From Ailanthus altissimus (taxonomy: Eukaryota > Streptophyta > Magnoliopsida > Sapindales > Simaroubaceae), in contig CAMPEX010000001.1 of assembly GCA_946807835.1 (NCBI GenBank), positions 5,657,001 to 5,721,000 on the forward strand: a DNA stretch of 64,000 bases. The letters are read 5' to 3'. Made by a program: the position numbers and the translations under genes. Positions 24,951 to 34,970 of this stretch are shown one piece after another. Positions within the stretch are counted from its first letter, which is position 1, and every line of letters starts with the position of its first letter. The notes below the pieces were generated by a model. That model was not told the DNA's origin. It saw only the letters and a program-made list of their open reading frames with translations, and made no database searches.

Positions 24951-26049
24951 TCATCTTCTTCTTCCTATACATCTGGTCTCACCAGATATACTAGGGTTGA
25001 AGATGAAGCACCATTCACAAAGAGAGTCACACCCTCTCTATTCAATCCTTTAGAGAGGTGTTATCAGAATTACCTTACGGCAAACTCTGATCAACAAAAA
25101 ATCCAAAATTTTTTGAATTCAGAACACTTCTGAGATTCATCCACTGGTTAGAGTAATTCCTAGCACTCTAAAGTTGGACTGCATCAACTATGCACACCAA
25201 CTGGTTTGTAGTGGCCATTAGACTTAACAAGTCAAAATAATGGGAGATGTAAGTAGAATAGTTATTAAATCGCTAATAGAATGTTTTAAATCATGGGTAT
25301 AATAATTATACATTTTTCGATTTAAAACGTCCTCTCACTGCTTTATATAATCTCGATAATCTTTCAAACTGGAAGAAGATAGTTTAAACTTTTTTAAACT
25401 ATACAGTAGAAAGTAGATCTTATTGAAATTTACTCGGGCCTCACGCTGTAGCAATATTAGCCTTTGTAAACCCAACAAGTAGACAACATTTGTCAATTGC
25501 ATCTCATGCAACTCTTACCACTTGATCTTGAATACACCTTATCCTCACGCTGTAGCAATATTGGGTAAGTGTATTCCAGATTAACTTATCAATGATCAAA
25601 TATATGCTACCGATACTACCTTCACGCTGTAGCAATATTGGGCAATACTTTCGCATATATTTGGCTCATCTTATGTTTAACCGGTATAGTCCAAGCCCAA
25701 CCGACCAAGTCCCTTACGCTATAGCAATATTAAGAAAAGGCCGACGTGACTCGTCTAACACCGTATTGATAAGACGGATCAGAATAAAACATTATCTCAT
25801 AGTATAATATCCTTCAATCTGATTAAGAGAGATTTTTCTAACCTTGATCTCTATTCTCCTAGGAAGAGTGATTATCAATAAATTAATTTTTCTATGTAAG
25901 CACAACTAACCTTCACCAGTAGGGTTTCTATTGTAATTATAAACATAAAAAAATTTAATTCTGATTTATAATGCAGACCGATAACTATTTATCACTGCAT
26001 CTCATAAACTTCGATTTATAATGTAGACTGATAACTTTTATCACTACAT
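24951..26049 (-). other. Chain of stem-loops in place of copia gag
   Basis: No Gag motif can be read here. Instead, successive inverted repeats occur at 24951-25006 (core ATCTGGT/ACCAGAT plus distal TCATCTTC/GAAGATGA), 25029-25061 (CCTCTCTA/TAGAGAGG), 25063-25091, 25114-25139, 25148-25171 (TTAGAGT/ACTCTAA), 25172-25202 (AGTTGG/CCAACT outside TGCAT/ATGCA), 25215-25243 (CCATTA/TAATGG outside GACTT/AAGTC), 25283-25328 (GTTTTAAATC/GATTTAAAAC outside GTATAA/TTATAC) and 25379-25402 (ATAGTTTAAA/TTTAAACTAT). Four with a common loop (25420-25782) and a matched pair (25971-26049) follow. Stems of 6 bp alone would be expected by chance about every 70 bp, but the 10-11-bp and two-tier stems are too frequent for that. 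Whether it is transcribed as structured RNA is unknown; the strand is that of the host element. Confidence 0.65.
25441..25734 (-). repeat. Four copies of a 20-bp motif, each at a hairpin loop
   Basis: The motif TCACGCTGTAGCAATATTGG (+ strand) or a close variant occurs at 25441-25460, 25545-25564, 25622-25641 and 25714-25733. Start-to-start distances are 104, 77 and 92 bp. The DNA between copies is unrelated, but each copy is flanked by its own inverted repeat. The clearest are GAATACAC/GTGTATTC (25530-25537, 25569-25576) and CAAATATATGC/GCATATATTTG (25597-25607, 25653-25663). The first copy has an imperfect stem (CTTATTGAAATTTAC against its partner near 25470-25482). The fourth stem is weak. 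Confidence 0.8.
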
Positions 26050-26054
26050 CTCAT
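25963..26054 (-). repeat. Tandem pair of matched hairpins
   Basis: Two copies of a unit of about 43 bp (25963-26005 and 26013-26054) each fold into a two-tier stem. The first is ATGCAG...CTGCAT around GATAA...TTATC (25971-26000). The second is ATGTAG...CTACAT around GATAA...TTATC (26021-26049). The C at 25974 paired with G at 25997 becomes T at 26024 paired with A at 26046, a compensatory change that keeps the stem. Confidence 0.8.
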
Positions 26055-26164
26055 CAATCCACACATGCGAAACTAATTTTGAAACACTGTTTAAAAATAC
26101 TGTAGCTATAAATAGTAAAAGTTGTTGTTCATGTGCGACTGTTCGCTTGAACAGTACACCTCGG

Positions 26165-26584
26165 GGCGCCGAATTGCATCGCTGCAGAAATAGATCAGGG
26201 ACAATTATTCGAGAACATACTTGTGCAATTAGCATTTTCTGGCACCCGATTGCAATTCTTGAAACTATGCAGTTGCTAGTATATTCTCAGGTCTATGTTC
26301 CATTACAGACAAGGCTCCAACTCTTGAATATGCTAAGTATTATAACTAGTTAACTCTTAACTGTGCTAACATTTAGCATTTATATCTTTCAGCGTGGCTA
26401 ACTATGAGTCATTATCTAAACTCCTTTAGATCTGATATGAACTCCTTTGGATCTACAATGTCTATAATGTTAGATTACATAGTACCATATAAATTGGTAT
26501 TAGCGATTTAATGAGAATGTACACTTGTATAAATATACAATTATACGTACATTCAGGGATGGCACGTATGCACAGACCCTAACA
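26165..26584 (-). mobile_element. Truncated 5' LTR of copia copy C
   Basis: Only about 420 bp corresponding to 21790-22198 of the other LTR remain, ending CCCTAACA at 26584. About 1.77 kb that should hold the rest of the LTR and the primer-binding site is missing; the sequence passes straight from LTR to interior near 26165. Confidence 0.8.
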
Positions 26585-27649
26585 ATAACCAGTAACAATT
26601 ATAATTTGACAAGAATCATATAATGAAAGCTTGACTACAAATATATGAAACAAGAGAATTATAACCTCTGGATTATATAAAAGTAATAGATAAGAGTTTA
26701 GACACAATAAATTTACAACATTGTAGCTTTTAACAAAGAATCAAAGTCTAGAAGTATATTTATTACATATAGAAGTTTATCTCTAACCTTGCCAAGAACT
26801 TTAGCCTAACTTACAATTCATTCTTATAAATATTAAAGGAAAGCATTTGAAAGAATTGTAAGACATGAAAAACATCCATTAGCATCCTAAAGGTGTTCTT
26901 ATATAGGCAATGAATGGGAACATGTTTAGTGTAACTTCAATCACCACCATTTTCAGCCACCAACACCTTTACTTAATTACAGCACCTTTTTTATAATAGA
27001 GGCGATCGATGTAACCTTTGTAGTCAACGGGAAAGTTGTATAATTTTGTCTCTTCTTTCTATATCCACCAGGATCATGCAATTTGGATCAGTATTTTATG
27101 AGATATGGTCTAAATACCAAAGTCATGTCAGATTTCAACCAATAAATCTTTGATCAACTTGCAACCCAATTTAGACTATATTAACGATTTTGGACTATAT
27201 TAACGATTGTGTTGGACTTTGGTGTCAACAGAAGAGTTATAGATAATTGACTCAGAATTTCTTAGATTCAAGAATTATACTGATAGGATATGTATTTTGT
27301 GCAATATAGTCTAAATACGAGAGATGGCTTAAGTTAATCGGAAGTTGTAATCTAATTTTGTTGTATCCCAATTTTAGCTCATTAAATGTTGGATTTAACT
27401 TTTTGACTATTTTTCAAATTTGTGTAAGATTGAGTCATTCTCCAGGTTCAAGAATTTTTTTATTTTGATTTCTAAATTGGGAATTATATCCATTTTACTA
27501 AACCTGTGCAAATAACATTTATTAATCACAATTTAAGGATCACACTTTATCTAAAGTTTAAAAATACAAAAATGCTAAACTTAATGATATTCTAAATGTT
27601 AAATGGTGACTTAATCTCTTAATAAATATGTATTTTAATGTGCTCATCA

Positions 27650-28255
27650 CAACACCCAACTAGCTTATTATTAGTCCTTAGCAATTCAAGCGTAAATAGA
27701 ATATGCAAACCTACCTAAGCATTTCAAACAAAATGTCACTTCAAAATCACTATTACTATTAAGGGTTTTTCAATCACGACTTCTAAAATTATGGATGTGT
27801 GAAGTAAGTTGTAACCTTCTTACCATGAACCACAACATATATAGCCCTGAGAATTTCTCCCAGTAAAAGTTTTAACTCCATATTCTCATAGGTGTATGAT
27901 TGTTTAAACGATTAGGATTTCTTTTATGGAGTTGAAAAACAGTTAAGCACTTAAGGAAAAAAGTCAATTTTAAGGACAGATATACAAACTAACATTAATC
28001 TAAAGATAGAGAAATTAATTGTTTAGAAATCAATTATTTTTGACACGCACCAGTCTTAAGAGTTCAATTGTCTTGTAAAAATAATACAAATATAGCTTGG
28101 TGAGAAAACTGCCTTATAAAATATTTGTCTTCTAAACTTGAATGAAGACTTTATTAAACTGAATTGATTCTTTTTTTTCTTTTTTTATTTTTATTTTTAT
28201 TTTTTGTATTTTTCTTTTAATTTTTTTGTATTATTTTTTTAAAGAATACAAGGAA
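27650..28255 (-). other. 3' noncoding region of the Tat/Athila-like element, part 1
   Basis: Sequence between the LTR and the nested solo LTR at 28256. It starts with the presumed polypurine tract (AGTTGGGTGTTG, minus strand). It has no coding potential and ends in a T-rich run at 28170-28245. Confidence 0.55.
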
Positions 28256-30799
28256 TGTAACACCCTCCTCACTCGCCTCTCATCAAGACACGGGCTCAGG
28301 GGGTGCTACGATAACATCGAACAGAAACAACGATAATGATTATTCAAACTTCAAAAATATTTTATTTTTTTTTGTTTTATAAACATTTACGGGGAAAAAC
28401 TAACATAGTCTCCCCTAAAAATTTGATTTTTACACCAACTGTAAGAAAAAAAACACTCCTAAAATTTTCATATCCATTCTTAACCAACTTCCATATTTGT
28501 CTTTCAGCAAATATTTACAACTCATATTACAATATAAATGTATCAAACCTTTACAAAATTATTTCACATCCAGTATATTATCAAAATATATATAATATAT
28601 CATAATTTTAAAAGAGACAGTTCTGAATAAATACATATATACATGCACATACACTTAATGTCCATAATATAATACGCAACAGTCTATAGACAAGCAAAAT
28701 ATCTACCAAAAATAATTATATATAGAGAGAGGATGTGAGCAACTCTGAGCAGCTGCAGAAAGATTTACTCTTCAATCTTTAGTGATGGCAACTCTACTAC
28801 CTGCGCATGGTAAATCCAACGCGCTAAGCATAACAGCTTAGTGGGTGTATACAAAAGATGAAACAGTATAATAAAATTTTATTATCTTTTTGCAATAAAC
28901 TATATATATAAACAATGAAATTTTGAATAAAACCAATTTTTCTTCATATATCATAATAAATCAAAATTTATCAATTAATCAATTCATTAAACCAAAACAT
29001 TATTTCGATTTCTCATTTCAATTAATCAAATATATGTATATATACACAAATATCATATTTATACTTAATCCAAGTAGGCGCCCAAAATAAACGCTGACAC
29101 GATACCATGGATTGGCTAATGGGCTAATAAATATCAGATAATGATCCGGCATCGGCCACTCGGTGACTACCCACCGGATCCAAAACAGATCAGAATAGAT
29201 AACAGATCGGATACACAGAGTAGTATCATCGAACAAGCAAACAGCGCAGTACTGCTATAATACCCTATTGGCATGCCAACTACCAATCCTCCCCTACCAA
29301 TGTTCAGGTTTACTTAGGGCGTCACAATAATATTATTATAATACATTATTTTTCTTTAAAAAAAATATTTTAACACAAATTTATTATTATTAAACTAAAT
29401 TATTATACAAATTCACATTTATTCAATTTTTCTGATTATTCATATTTAGACACAAATATTTTTTTATTTTTACAAATAGGCCCAAAGTTTTTTACTATTC
29501 ACCTTTATGCCTAAAATTTTTATACATAATCCCAAATTTTCCAAAATTTTTCATATGGGTCCAGAATATTCAAAAATACCCAAATAAGTTTCAGATTTCC
29601 AGATTTAATAATTCAGCCCAAAAGTTTTCAATTTTTCACTTATAGGCCCATTTGTTCCAAAATTTGCCATTAGGCCTCAATTTCGTCAACAAGTCATATA
29701 TAAGTTCTAATTACATACTAATACACATAAAGACATAAAATTTTTAAATATTTACAATTTAGTCCAGAATTGTTTCAGAATTTTTCATATAAGTCCTATT
29801 TTCTCAAAATTCATATTTATGCCCAATTTTTCTTTTCTTTTCAATTTTGACCACCAATTAATATCCAATACTCAAAACATATTTAATACATTTAGAAACA
29901 ATATAATTATCAATTCAATGCCATAGTTCAACATACTCATCCATCATATTAATAAAATACATCAATAGACACTAAATTTCCTAAGGTAAAAATTTTAAGT
30001 TTTAAACTAATGTGTACACCAACCTTATAAGCTTAATTCCTCCACTTGACTCACATCTTCTCCTTCTCCTTCCCTTGGCTATCCTTTGCCAAGCTTTCAC
30101 CTTCATTTGCCAAAATACACAAATAATGAATAAATTTCTAATTTACCAAATTAAAAGCATAATTCACTAATTCTACATGGCTACTTAATCTATTAACCCT
30201 TGAAACCCCAAATTCATATTCAATAGAATTTTTAGCATCAACTCACCTTGAATAACACCTTATACCTTAAAATTGATCCTTGAAACTTGATGAAGAATGC
30301 TTTAATTAAGGATTTGGAGGCTTAATTTACTAATGGAAGTATTGAGAATTGTTGAATTTAAAGGGAGATAAAAGAAAAATGGAGAGAAAATGCAAAAGGG
30401 AGGGGACGGCCAAAGGTTTGGTTTTCTCTAAATTTTTCAATACTATTCCCCCTTTTATAGCCTTTATTTTTCTTTCCAAAAATACCCCCAACTAAACTCA
30501 AAATTACAAAAATGCCATTGGTTAGAAATGGTGGCATTTGATTGGTCCAAAAATTTCAAATACTATTTATAACTAAACTAAATAAAAAATCTAGTTAAAA
30601 TCTAACTAATTCTAGTAAATTCCATTTAACAATGTTGGCAAAATTCTATTGGTCCAAATGTTGGAAAATTTTTAATAGCATAGGTTTTAATTCCATGCAA
30701 ACACTTATACCATACTACACTTATTCAACCAATCAAATTCTTCCATTTCTTTTGACTAATAAATTCAATTAAAATAAATAAAAATTTTGGGGTATTACA
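28256..30799 (-). mobile_element. Solo gypsy LTR of a second family, target duplication AGGAA
   Basis: This 2544-bp LTR is bounded by TGTAACACCC and GGGTATTACA and flanked by AGGAA at 28251-28255 and 30800-30804. On the minus strand it starts TGTAATACCCC and has a TATA box, CTATAAAAGGGGG, at about 30450, followed by a leader-like purine-rich stretch. This fixes the orientation. Ends of this form are common in Del/Tekay-type gypsy LTRs. It lies within the 3' noncoding region of the Tat/Athila-like element. The open frames at 28336-28605 and 29018-29236 are not genes. Confidence 0.9.
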
Positions 30800-30804
30800 A
30801 GGAA

Positions 30805-31622
30805 GCATTACAAAATAAAAAAAATAGTTTCTCACCAAAATATATTACACACAATTTAAAAATTCACTTTAAATCGTTCTTTAGCTATGCAACCAACTTA
30901 TTCCTTAATTCGAATAATATCATTCTAAATAAAAATTAACCAATTTAAAATATCAATGAAAGTTTGTAAGCTATTTTCTCGACCTTTCCACTTACTCACA
31001 AAAGATATGTGAGATTAGAAAAATATATACTTAAATATGAGAATTCTCTAGTCTATATACGTTGAATCATCCATCTTATCACAAGGCTTAACATTGTGCT
31101 CAAAAATATTTTGGAAGTCATTTTTTAGTAACCTAAATAAAAACAGTGACTCAAACCAACTAATTTTGAAATCATACCTAGGTAGAAAAGCAAATTCTTT
31201 TATACAATAATTACCAAGACTACATGTAATAAATAACAATGCATGAAATATTAAAAAAAAAATAACAATAAGTTAGTTAAAATGCATTTCAAAAGTTAAA
31301 AAAATTCTTTACTCTGCCATTCTTAATCTGATTGATCTAGAATGTGTCTTAAGAGTTTAAAAATAAATTTTTACTCTGCTATTCTAATCAAATAGATATG
31401 ACGGACACCATCATTTTTTTTAAATGCATAATGCAACTTATGTCTACTATCCTCTCCCCCCAAACCAGATTGAAACATTGTCCTCAATGTTTAAGTAAAA
31501 AGAGATAAAGTATAGGAGGCATTACTTGAATTGTCAATTATTCAAAATAAACAAACTTGAGAGACCCTTAAGAAAATATAAACTAAAATGATAATGCTAA
31601 TAAACCCAAAAGCAAGAAAAGT
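30805..31622 (-). other. 3' noncoding region of the Tat/Athila-like element, part 2
   Basis: No coding potential. On the minus strand the phrase CATTGAGGACAATGTTTC followed by a G-run (GGGGGGAG) lies at about 31450-31490. This pair is typical of the region just after the last open frame in Athila/Tat elements, which supports the element's identity and places the LOG copy upstream of it inside the element. Confidence 0.6.
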
Positions 31623-34600
31623 TTACAAACGAAGTGTTAGATCCAATTTTCGCTTATTATGGTCCACTGACCAAATACCTGAGTTGTTGCTAGGTCAGGC
31701 TCGTAAGTAATTGTCTGCAATTTATCAATCAATTCATCTGTATTGGTAGCATAAACAAGGAACTGTCGTTCCGAATGTGAAATAAAATTCTATTCCACAA
31801 ATTGATTAAGAAAACAGGGTAAGCAATCAAAGTAGTTATTGACATTCAACAAACCTATGGGTTTCTAGTGGATATTCAACTAGGCCCAAGAGGCAATTTG
31901 AAAAACTTCTTCAAAGGTACTAAAACCACCTGGTAAAGCAATAAAAGCATTTGTATAATAAAGCATTCTAGTTATACGTTCATGTATGGATGAGACTCGT
32001 AATTCCCTTATTATTTTTTCAATGAGGTTTTCTATGGCTAAAGTTGTAGAAATAATACCTAAAACTTAACTTTTCCTTAAATGTGCAGCTATTGAACACA
32101 CCCCATTATCCCAAGGCTACCCTATATATCAAATGAATTTTTCTTCCAGCTAATATTTTTTCTAGATTGTTTGCTACCTCTACAAATATTTTATTTTTCC
32201 CAAGACTAGATCTATAAAATACACATATATTTTGGAATCGTCGAACTGAGATTCTATAGTACCCAATATCCACAACCGGTAAGAATAAGTATTTATATAT
32301 ATATATATACGTATTTTATTTATATGTGGGTGATATTTGATTTATATATTATTATTATTAGTGTTTGTATAGGTTAAGGATATACTATTAGCATTGGGTT
32401 TATTTGCAAGACTTTAGATTTATGTTAGGGACCAAATTGTAATACTTTGAAAGTTTTAGGGGCAAATTCATAAATATCAAATATTAGCCTCTTACTATAA
32501 AAATAAACTTTTGAAACCCTAATTCTCTCATTTTGGTCGAGCTATCCCTTTTAGAGTGAGAAAAGAGAGAAAGAAAGGGGAGAAAAAGAGAAGAAGAAGA
32601 AGAAAAAGAAGAAGAAATTGGAATTTTGGATTTTAAGAGGTATATCACAACTATTTCTCAATTTATTGGTGTTAACTAAGTTAATTCCTTTAATTTTTTA
32701 TTTCTGAAAATATATATAATTGAGTATTTGATGTGTCTTTTCTAAGATATTGTGAGAATTGATGATGATCTATGTAGAGAGCTTAATAAATCATGATGAA
32801 TTGCAGAATTTCTATTTGATAGTCTCTTGATCCAGAAATTTAATAAATTGTTGTGATTCGATTCTAGTATTTAATTTTGAGTATATTAAATTATACATGT
32901 TTAGGATTATCTGAGACTTTGAATCGATTGAAAATTCAAAAAATTGAATTTATAGTGAATTTACCAAAATGACCCTGAAATTCTGGAAATTTCCTGTGTG
33001 AACAGTATGATACAGTGACAAATAATTTTTGGCCTACTGAATGATCTTAAAAAATTATGAATTTATGTAATATGATAATTTTATATGTCTAATAGGATAT
33101 ACTCCAAATTATGAGGCTATATCAATGTGGTTGAATTGTTATAATTTTCTAAAGAGTGTTAGCTTATTGCAGTATTTGATTAATAGATATTTAAAGCTAT
33201 GGAATAAAATAGTTTAAAAATACTTTTGGCAGTGATTTTGAAGTGAAATATTTATCATGGATTTAGGTATGTGTTAAGAGTAATTATGTGGTATTTTTAT
33301 AATTTTTGAGTTAGTATATGATGTTATAAAAGTGGGAGATTGAATACTGTTCAGTAAGTATCTTGATCCTGTCATGTTAGTAGTTTGGATTCGATGGTGT
33401 GTATAGAATGGATTGTGTAGGAATTTTGATATAATATTCATATATAAGAAGAATATATGAGTCAAGAATGATATATTCTAATTTTGGAGTAATTGGACAT
33501 CATTTGATGTATTAGAAAATTTTATTAAGTGTAAGTGTTCAGAATAACAGGTTTTGAGAAACCAAGTATTTAGACCAATTTGATGTGATAAACGCATTGT
33601 GTATAATTTTGTAAGCTATTTAAAGTATTTTGTGTGAATTGTGAGGCTTATGAAATGATTAATCTCTATTGATAGGTTAAGGAGATTTAAGTCTTGTACC
33701 TGAAAGTACTAAGAGGTAAGTATACTAGACTTTTTATTGAAATCACAATAAACATAGTAATTGTTTTGTATGATTTTGTAAATGGGGTTAAGAATATGTT
33801 TATGTTATGCCAAAGTGTATTTGATATGAAATGTGAAAGACATATGTTTATGAATGTGAGCATTGACATTGAGCATGTACATACATGTGTTTTTGAAAGT
33901 GAGCTTTCAAAATGAAATATGTTTAACAAAGAAAGCTTTGAAGTGTAATATATCCATGAGAAACATTTTGTATTTTGAGGATGCTTGAACTCACTGTTGA
34001 CTTAGTAGGCATCTTATGTGATTTGTGGAGCCTTTATGTGTGGCCTTTCCTTCGGGATTGGTATATGTTATGTGTTCCGTATGTAGGGAGGATCCTATTG
34101 GTACCTAAAGGAAGATTGAGTCATCACATTCGTGTGGTGGCGTATTGGTATATGTGAGAGGACTCACCGATGATCAGGGTGAGGGTTTAGCTCTTACCTT
34201 CGGGCTTGAGCATTATATATGTGTAATTTAAACCTCACTTGTACTATTTCTCTCATACGATATGTCACCTACGAGTGACATTTGGCTTATTATATGATAT
34301 GTGATGTGTAGTAGTTGAGTGATGGTATTCCTGTAATATATTTTGAAAGAATGTGTAAGTGCTTACATGATATGTGATTTGATAAGATTATGATTTTGAT
34401 TGATCACAACATATCATACATATGCATTGTGTACATATATGTATTTGTATTTGATATATGAAAAACAAGTATGCTTACTGAGTTTTATACTCATTATAGT
34501 TTATGGTGATTTCAGGTAAATAAGGTACATGTATGCTTAGCGAATTTAGCAAGGCTTCTACTGTTCCTTGGGTTCCCTAAGTTGTTAGGTTGCTAAGTGT

Positions 34601-34970
34601 TTCATTTGGGGACACGTGGGATAAGATATTTGATTTGTCCCTATTGAATAAATACTTATGTATTATTTTATTGTGTGGTTGGATTTAGTTTAAGTTTCAC
34701 CAAGTGTGGTAATGGATTGATTTTAAGTAAGAATTTGCAATGAATATATTCTGGGCTTTCGGTAACAAAGTTGCTACTAGTGACGTAGTAGAGTGTTAAT
34801 CTCTGAGAAAACTCTGCGTATCTCCGATTTACTAATTGTCCCAGTCATAATTCAATTACTATAATTCTGAAAGAAATTAAAATGAATGTGCTTAGAAATA
34901 TTATTAAATGAATGTAAGTGATGTCGTGTGTCAGATCTTTTGGGTCTGGGGCGTGACAGGTTCCCTTCAT
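31623..34970 (-). pseudogene. LOG: Intronless LOG-family copy inside the retrotransposon
   Basis: Coding remains lie at 34959-34970 (ATG and three codons) and 31623-32254; the gap is a solo LTR. LOG enzymes hydrolyse cytokinin riboside 5'-monophosphates to active bases. Readable landmarks in order: ICVFYRSSLGKNKIFVEVAN near the start, the nucleotide-binding GGSxG/MG region (GSLGIMGCV, about 32100), SSIHERITRM, then ALPGGFSTFEE at about 31904-31935 (the LOG PGGxGTxxE motif with Ser for Gly), then ASWA..LNIH, KPIGLLNVNNYF and a C-terminus ending LDLTLRL at the stop (31623-31625). It is close to full length, with at least two frameshifts and stops. Plant LOG genes usually have several introns; none is present here, so it is a retrocopy. 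It lies between integrase and the 3' noncoding region of the Tat/Athila-like element. Capture by that element and later insertion into it are both possible. Confidence 0.82.
32255..34958 (+). mobile_element. Solo gypsy LTR, copy 2, inside the LOG copy
   Basis: This 2704-bp relative of 17340-20192 is alignable from end to end. It starts TATAGTACCC (for TGTAGTAACC) and ends GGGGCGTGACA. Flanks are GATTC (32250-32254) and GGTTC (34959-34963), a target duplication with one change. Together with the changed terminal TG this suggests some age. The insertion point is four codons after the ATG of the LOG copy. Confidence 0.87.

Larger units (their letters stand above)
17149..26584 (-). mobile_element. 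Copia element, copy C, with target duplication ATAAC
   Basis: The element is bounded by TGTTGAGG at 17149 and CCCTAACA ending at 26584, and flanked by ATAAC at 17144-17148 and 26585-26589. On the minus strand the order is: truncated 5' LTR (26165-26584), a stem-loop chain (24951-26049), pre-integrase and integrase, RT and RNase H (about 22200-24500), a polypurine tract (CAATTGGGAGATTG on the minus strand, at about 22197-22210), then the 3' LTR (17149-22198). That LTR carries a solo gypsy LTR at 17340-20192. The coding region is full of stops. Confidence 0.88.
16679..27649 (-). mobile_element. Left (3') LTR of the Tat/Athila-like element, split by a copia element
   Basis: The LTR sequence occupies 16679-17148 and 26590-27649 (about 1.53 kb net); 17149-26584 is the inserted copia element. 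It matches 45757-46576 at both ends, including the phrase around GTATTGATCCCACTAGG and the end GTGCTCATCA. The right-hand copy lacks about 690 bp of the middle. The left boundary TATTTACACTC is one base from the canonical TG start, so it is tentative. Confidence 0.65.

Noticed and set aside
25441..25734. CRISPR-like array or geminivirus-type origin (CAATATTG in the loop)
   Set aside because: Spacing is irregular, spacers are inverted arms, the DNA is plant nuclear, and the nonanucleotide of geminivirus origins is not present.
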